From: Demequina iriomotensis
Lineage (GTDB): Bacteria > Actinomycetota > Actinomycetes > Actinomycetales > Demequinaceae
Assembly (NCBI RefSeq): GCF_000971395.1
Contig: NZ_BBME01000011.1
Span: 248,001-312,000, forward strand
Direction of reading: 5' to 3'
Length of the DNA: 64,000 nt
The first letter of the stretch is position 1. Each line of letters begins with the position of its first letter. The notes below the pieces were generated by a model, which had not been told where the DNA came from, made no database searches, and saw only the letters and a list, made by a program, of their open reading frames with translations. The translations under genes and the position numbers were made by a program. This document shows, one piece after another, positions 60,429 through 64,000 of the stretch.

Positions 60429-61591
60429 CCCCCGGGGGACGGCTGGCGGCTGCGGGGCTGTCCGTCCCCGACTACGGCGGCCTCGAGCTGGGCGCCGTGC
60501 TGCCGGGCGTGCTCGCCGCGGTGGGCGCCGCCGATGCGGTGGCCGCGCGCGATGCCGAGGCGGACCGGGTCCGTCTGGGCATCCCCGCCGCCGAGCACAT
60601 CGTCGTGGTCCTCATCGACGGCCTGGGCCACCACCAGCTCGACGCGCGGAAGGGCCACGCGCCGTTCCTGCGCGGTACCGAGTCGGCCGTCATCACCGCA
60701 GGCTTCCCCACGACGACGGCGACGTCGCTCGCGCTCTTCGGCACCGGACGGCCCTCCGGCGCGACGGGGATGACCGGCTACACCGCGCACAACCCCGCGA
60801 CGGGCGCCGCCGCGAACCTCGTGTCGTGGGAGGGCGCAGACGATCCGCACCGGTGGCAGCGCGAGCCCTCGCTCCTCGCCGCCGCGCACGAGCGCGGGCT
60901 CAGCGTCGCGTCGCTGGGTCAGGCCAAGTTCGAGGGTTCGGGCCTCACCCGCGCCGCGCTGGCGGGCGGGGACTTCATCGGCACCACGGGCCTGGCCGAG
61001 CGCGTCGACCAGGCGATCCGCCGCGCTCGTACGCCCGGGCTCACCTACCTCTACTGGGGGGCGCTCGACCGCCAGGGCCACAAGCACGGCTGGCAGTCGG
61101 AACCGTGGACGGCGGCGCTCGAGGACGCCGACCAGGAGCTGCGGCGCCTGCGCGCCCGCCTGCCGCGCCATGCGGCCATGGTCATCACCGCCGATCACGG
61201 CATGGTCGACGTCACGGGCGCACCTCGCTGGGACATCGGGGCCGATCCCGCCCTCGCGCAGGACGTGCGGCTGGTCGCGGGCGAGCCCCGCATGCTCCAC
61301 CTCCACATGGACGATGCGTCGGCGGCGCCCGCGGTGGCCGAGCGGTGGCGCTCGGTGCTGGGCGAGGGGGCGGCCGTGCTCGAGCGCGCAGAGGCCGTCG
61401 CGCTCGGCTTGTTCGGACCCGTCTCCGGCCACGTCGAGGATCGCATCGGCGACGTGGTGGTCGCGATGGGGGGCCGGGCGACCGTGGTCGACTCCCGCAC
61501 CCAGACGCCCGAGGCGATCGGGCTCGTCGGCGTGCACGGCTCGCTCACGCGTGAGGAGCTCGACGTGCCGTTGCTGGTGGCGGCGGGCTGA
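60425..61591 (+). CDS. Alkaline-phosphatase-superfamily phosphodiesterase/pyrophosphatase
   Basis: A 388-aa protein of the type I phosphodiesterase/nucleotide-pyrophosphatase family. Metal sites appear as Asp in VVVLIDGLGHHQL, the nucleophile Thr in GFPTTTATSL, Asp in WGALDRQGHKHGW, and Asp-His in VITADHGMVD. It probably hydrolyses nucleotide or phospho-diester substrates; which is unknown. There is no signal peptide, so it is cytosolic. GTG start overlaps the DUF5998 stop. A GGACGATGCG copy lies at 61309. Confidence 0.85.
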   Translation: MTPGGRLAAAGLSVPDYGGLELGAVLPGVLAAVGAADAVAARDAEADRVRLGIPAAEHIVVVLIDGLGHHQLDARKGHAPFLRGTESAVITAGFPTTTATSLALFGTGRPSGATGMTGYTAHNPATGAAANLVSWEGADDPHRWQREPSLLAAAHERGLSVASLGQAKFEGSGLTRAALAGGDFIGTTGLAERVDQAIRRARTPGLTYLYWGALDRQGHKHGWQSEPWTAALEDADQELRRLRARLPRHAAMVITADHGMVDVTGAPRWDIGADPALAQDVRLVAGEPRMLHLHMDDASAAPAVAERWRSVLGEGAAVLERAEAVALGLFGPVSGHVEDRIGDVVVAMGGRATVVDSRTQTPEAIGLVGVHGSLTREELDVPLLVAAG

Positions 61592-61608
61592 GGGAGCCCG
61601 CCGGGCGA

Positions 61609-62682
61609 TCAGCCCTGGTCGTTCTTCGCGCCGAAGACGATCTCGTCCCAGCTGGGGACCGAGGCGCGCCCACGCTTCGCCGGACGCCGATCGACCGGCT
61701 CCTCGGGCTTGGGCTGCGGAGCCGCGGCCGCGGGTTCGCTCGCGCGCGCCCGACCAGCGGGGTGGGAGAAGCCCGTCTCCGCCTCGCGAGCGCGGCGCGC
61801 GGGGCCGAAGCCCTCGAACGCCTCGTCGTCGTCCTCGTCCTCGTCGGTCTCCGCCACGGCCTCGCGCGTGCCGCGCCGGAGGTCGAGGTCGTCGAGCAGC
61901 AGCTCGGTCTGGGTGGGCTCGGGGGCGCGACGCGCGGCGGGGGCCGGCGCATCGTCCTCCGCCGCGGCCTCGGCGGCCTCGGGGGAGTCCACCAGGGGCA
62001 CGGGCTCCGTGGGGGCCGGCGGGCGGGTGGCCTGCAACGGTCGGGCGGCGTCCTTCTCGGAGTCGCGCACGGCGCTGAGGTGGCGCCGGGGGATGGGCAC
62101 GTCGAGCAGCTCGGTCTCCGAGAGCCAGCGCGCCTCCTCGTCCTCGGCGGTGAGCGTCCGCGCCGAGTGGTCGAACGTCCACAGGGCACGCACGCCGCGA
62201 CCGGACACGCGGTAGTCGGCGGCGACGCGCCAGGGCTCGTCGATCTCGCGCCAGGCGTCCCACGTGACCGACTCGGGGTCGACGCCGCGGGCGGCCAGGC
62301 GGTCGGTCACCAGGTCGCCCAGCTGGGGAGCGCTGGGGTCGCGGCCGATGCGGGTCTCGCGTGCGAGGTCCGCGATGTAGCGGCGCTCGGCGGCGACGGG
62401 GCCCTCGTACTTCTCGATGGCGGCCAGGGACGTGCCGGACAGCTCCGCGAGCTCCGCCGCCGTGAGCCCGGCACGGATGCGCTGCTGGATCTCGCGCGGC
62501 GTCATCGTGGGCCCGTCGGACTCCTCGGGCGACGCGGCGGCGGGCGACGCGGCGGGGCGCGTGTACCTGACCGCGTGGCGAAGCTCGTCGGAGAGGGGCA
62601 GCTCGAAGCGGTCACCCGACTCGGACTCCACGACGAGGTGGAGCCCGTCCTCGGAGGGGCCGACAAGGGTGAGGCGCGTCAT
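61609..62682 (-). CDS. sepH: Septation protein SepH (DUF3071)
   Basis: A 357-aa actinobacterial cell-division protein. The N-terminal domain starts MTRLTLVGPSEDGLHLVVES and includes an HTH-like segment (MTPREIQQRIRAGLTAAELAELSG in key parts). A long disordered Ala/Glu/Asp region follows, ending in the conserved short C-terminal motif KRGRASVPSWDEIVFGAK. In Streptomyces SepH binds FtsZ and promotes its assembly. ATG at 62682 lies six bases after CACCCT. A reverse GGACGATGCG copy falls in the disordered region. Confidence 0.9.
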   Translation of the reverse strand: MTRLTLVGPSEDGLHLVVESESGDRFELPLSDELRHAVRYTRPAASPAAASPEESDGPTMTPREIQQRIRAGLTAAELAELSGTSLAAIEKYEGPVAAERRYIADLARETRIGRDPSAPQLGDLVTDRLAARGVDPESVTWDAWREIDEPWRVAADYRVSGRGVRALWTFDHSARTLTAEDEEARWLSETELLDVPIPRRHLSAVRDSEKDAARPLQATRPPAPTEPVPLVDSPEAAEAAAEDDAPAPAARRAPEPTQTELLLDDLDLRRGTREAVAETDEDEDDDEAFEGFGPARRAREAETGFSHPAGRARASEPAAAAPQPKPEEPVDRRPAKRGRASVPSWDEIVFGAKNDQG

Positions 62683-62769
62683 GGCATCAGGGTGCCACGC
62701 CCGATCGCGACCGAGGCCGCGACACCCCGGTTCACGACGATTGCCGGGATCTCCGGTCGCGGCGCCTCC

Positions 62770-62775
62770 TACGAT
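62770..62775 (+). promoter_or_regulatory. -10-like hexamer TACGAT, leaderless start of the inositol-monophosphatase-family gene
   Basis: TACGAT ends six bases before the ATG at 62782, with no ribosome-binding sequence. Confidence 0.5.
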
Positions 62776-62781
62776 GTGCCC

Positions 62782-63588
62782 ATGAGCACCCCTGCCGCCT
62801 TGCTCGAGGTCGCCACCACGCTCGCGACGGAGGCCGGCCGGCTCATCGTCGCCGGGCGCGCCTCGGCCCGCGTCGCCGACACGAAGTCCTCGTCGGTCGA
62901 CATCGTCACCCAGATGGACCTTGCGGCGGAGGAGCTGCTGCGCGCCAGGATCCGCGAGCTGCGCCCGGACGACGGCATCCTCGGCGAGGAGGGCGACGAC
63001 GTCGAGGGGACGTCGGGCATCACGTGGGTGCTCGATCCCATCGACGGCACGGTCAACTACCTGTACGGGATCCCGCACTACTCGGTCTCGGTCGCCGCCG
63101 TGAGCGGACCGCCCGAGCCGCACCGGTGGACCATCGAGGCCGGCGCGGTGAGCGACGGCGCGGGCACCCTGTGGACGGCTGCGCGCGGCCTCGGGGCGTG
63201 GCGGGACGGCGAGGCGCTCCGGCGCGAGGGCTCCGCGCCGCTCGACCGCACGCTCGTGGCCACCGGCTTCCAGTACACCGCCGAGCGGCGTGCGCTCCAG
63301 GGGCAGGTGGTCGCGCGGCTGCTGCCTCAGGTGCGCGACATCCGGCGGCTCGGCTCGGCTTCGGTCGACCTGTGCCACGTCGCGGCCGGCACCGTGGACG
63401 CCTACTACGAGCAGGGTCTCCATCCGTGGGACTTCGCCGCCGCGGCGCTCATCGCGACGGAGGCGGGGGTGAAGGTCGCGGGCCTGGACGGCGGTGCGCC
63501 GGATGGGGACATGGTCATCGCGGCGATGCCCGAGGCGTGGGACGCCCTGCGAGATGCGCTGGCAGAGGCAGGTGTCCGGCCGTTCTAG
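62782..63588 (+). CDS. Inositol monophosphatase family protein (SuhB-like)
   Basis: A 268-aa Mg2+-dependent phosphatase. Metal-binding motifs are GEEGDD, VLDPIDGTVNYLYG and LHPWDFAAAAL, all intact. It would act on inositol-1-phosphate or related sugar phosphates, feeding phosphatidylinositol or mycothiol synthesis in actinobacteria. Start at 62782. It is divergent from sepH (99-bp gap) and upstream of DUF4193, the arrangement of suhB near sigA in other actinobacteria. Confidence 0.9.
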   Translation: MSTPAALLEVATTLATEAGRLIVAGRASARVADTKSSSVDIVTQMDLAAEELLRARIRELRPDDGILGEEGDDVEGTSGITWVLDPIDGTVNYLYGIPHYSVSVAAVSGPPEPHRWTIEAGAVSDGAGTLWTAARGLGAWRDGEALRREGSAPLDRTLVATGFQYTAERRALQGQVVARLLPQVRDIRRLGSASVDLCHVAAGTVDAYYEQGLHPWDFAAAALIATEAGVKVAGLDGGAPDGDMVIAAMPEAWDALRDALAEAGVRPF

Positions 63589-63713
63589 AAGGCCCGCGCA
63601 CGCTCGGGTCGCATTCTTCTCCGGGATGGTGCAGAATGCGTCAGCCGCGCGGGAACAAAAGGTGCCCGCTGCGCATTAGACAGCCACAGGAACGTGGAAG
63701 GGACTTCAGCCGC

Positions 63714-64000
63714 ATGGCAACCGATTACGACGCGCCGCGCAAGACCGACGACGAGATCTCGGCCGACTCCATCGAGGAGCTCAAGGCCCGTCGCGCGGAC
63801 AAGACCTCCGGCGTGGTCGACGAGGACGAGACCGAGGCCGCGGAGGGCTTCGAGCTCCCCGGCGCCGATCTGTCCGGCGAGGAGCTCTCGGTCCGCGTGC
63901 TGCCGGCGCAGCAGGACGAGTTCACGTGCATGTCGTGCTTCCTCGTGCACCACCGCAGCCAGCTCGCGAGCTTCAAGAACGACCAGCCGATCTGCTCGGA
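63714..64000 (+). CDS. DUF4193 family protein (partial)
   Basis: The first 95 codons are in the window. The protein starts MATDYDAPRKTDDEISADSI, is strongly acidic, and has the family's late segment FTCMSCFLVHHRSQLA with a Cys-x2-Cys that suggests zinc binding. It belongs to a small, highly conserved actinobacterial family of unknown function. GGAAGGGAC precedes the ATG. It runs off the window end. Confidence 0.9.
   Translation, partial: MATDYDAPRKTDDEISADSIEELKARRADKTSGVVDEDETEAAEGFELPGADLSGEELSVRVLPAQQDEFTCMSCFLVHHRSQLASFKNDQPICS

Overview
The window is 64 kb of high-GC (about 72% by eye), densely coding bacterial chromosome with about 62 protein genes and no recognisable rRNA, tRNA, CRISPR array, transposase or phage gene. 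The families present (bcc-aa3 respiratory genes qcrCAB/ctaCDEF with a diheme QcrC, a SepH septation protein, class II DAHP synthase, a PASTA kinase beside an Rv2175c-type DNA-binding protein, and DUF4192, DUF5998, DUF3043 and DUF4193 proteins) point to an actinobacterium. The parE/parC pair and a PPi-dependent phosphofructokinase suggest Micrococcales (Cellulomonas/Demequina-like). The order is inference; no taxonomic search was possible.

Layout. 1-5 kb: end of a membrane protein, a TIGR01777 epimerase, the E2 (sucB) and E3 (lpdA) 2-oxoacid dehydrogenase genes and a small unknown. 5-12 kb: pepA, pyrD, a TDT-family exporter with a divergent LysR regulator, a phosphoribosyltransferase, an aldo/keto reductase and DUF3043. 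12-16.4 kb: nadA, a degenerate glycerate-kinase-like gene, erpA, and a tusA plus cysteine-desulfurase-like pair. 16.4-19.4 kb: ctaC-ctaD-ctaF. 19.5-23.8 kb: a short UvrA-like ATPase, an ion channel, sodA and a repeat-rich intergenic region. 23.8-28 kb: ctaE-qcrC-qcrA-qcrB on the minus strand. 28-31.6 kb: a receiver-like protein, trpD, a DEDDh/GIY-YIG nuclease and a 66-aa CxxC protein. 31.6-39.5 kb: an FAD oxidoreductase, a FadD15-type ligase, ROK kinase, plsC, PPi-PFK and DAHP synthase. 39.5-44.5 kb: PknL-like PASTA kinase, LysM/lytic transglycosylase, Rv2175c homologue and polyprenyl synthase. 44.5-64 kb: DUF4192, sigA, an AGCS symporter, parE, a small accessory block including a ThrE-type exporter, parC, DUF5998, a phosphodiesterase-like protein, sepH, an inositol-monophosphatase-family gene and the start of a DUF4193 gene.

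Much of the window is actinobacterial core. From memory of the M. tuberculosis map, 1-44.5 kb follows the Rv2173-Rv2217 neighbourhood, and sigA, suhB and DUF4193 follow Rv2699c-Rv2703. Accessory genes are interspersed. Functionally it covers respiration (bc1 and aa3 oxidase), Fe-S/sulfur handling, 2-oxoacid dehydrogenase components, entry to aromatic synthesis, phospholipid and isoprenoid synthesis, cell-wall sensing and chromosome decatenation.

Three things stand out. First, the 10-mer GGACGATGCG occurs 24 times (12 per strand) where about 0.3 copies are expected by base composition; copies sit next to terminators and in disordered protein linkers, so selection appears to act on the DNA. Second, a cysteine-desulfurase homologue keeps its catalytic Cys but has lost the PLP lysine, and is coupled to a TusA-like carrier beside ctaC. 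Third, about 20 genes share a -10-like hexamer ending exactly 6-7 nt before the start codon, so leaderless transcription appears common and helps fix several starts.
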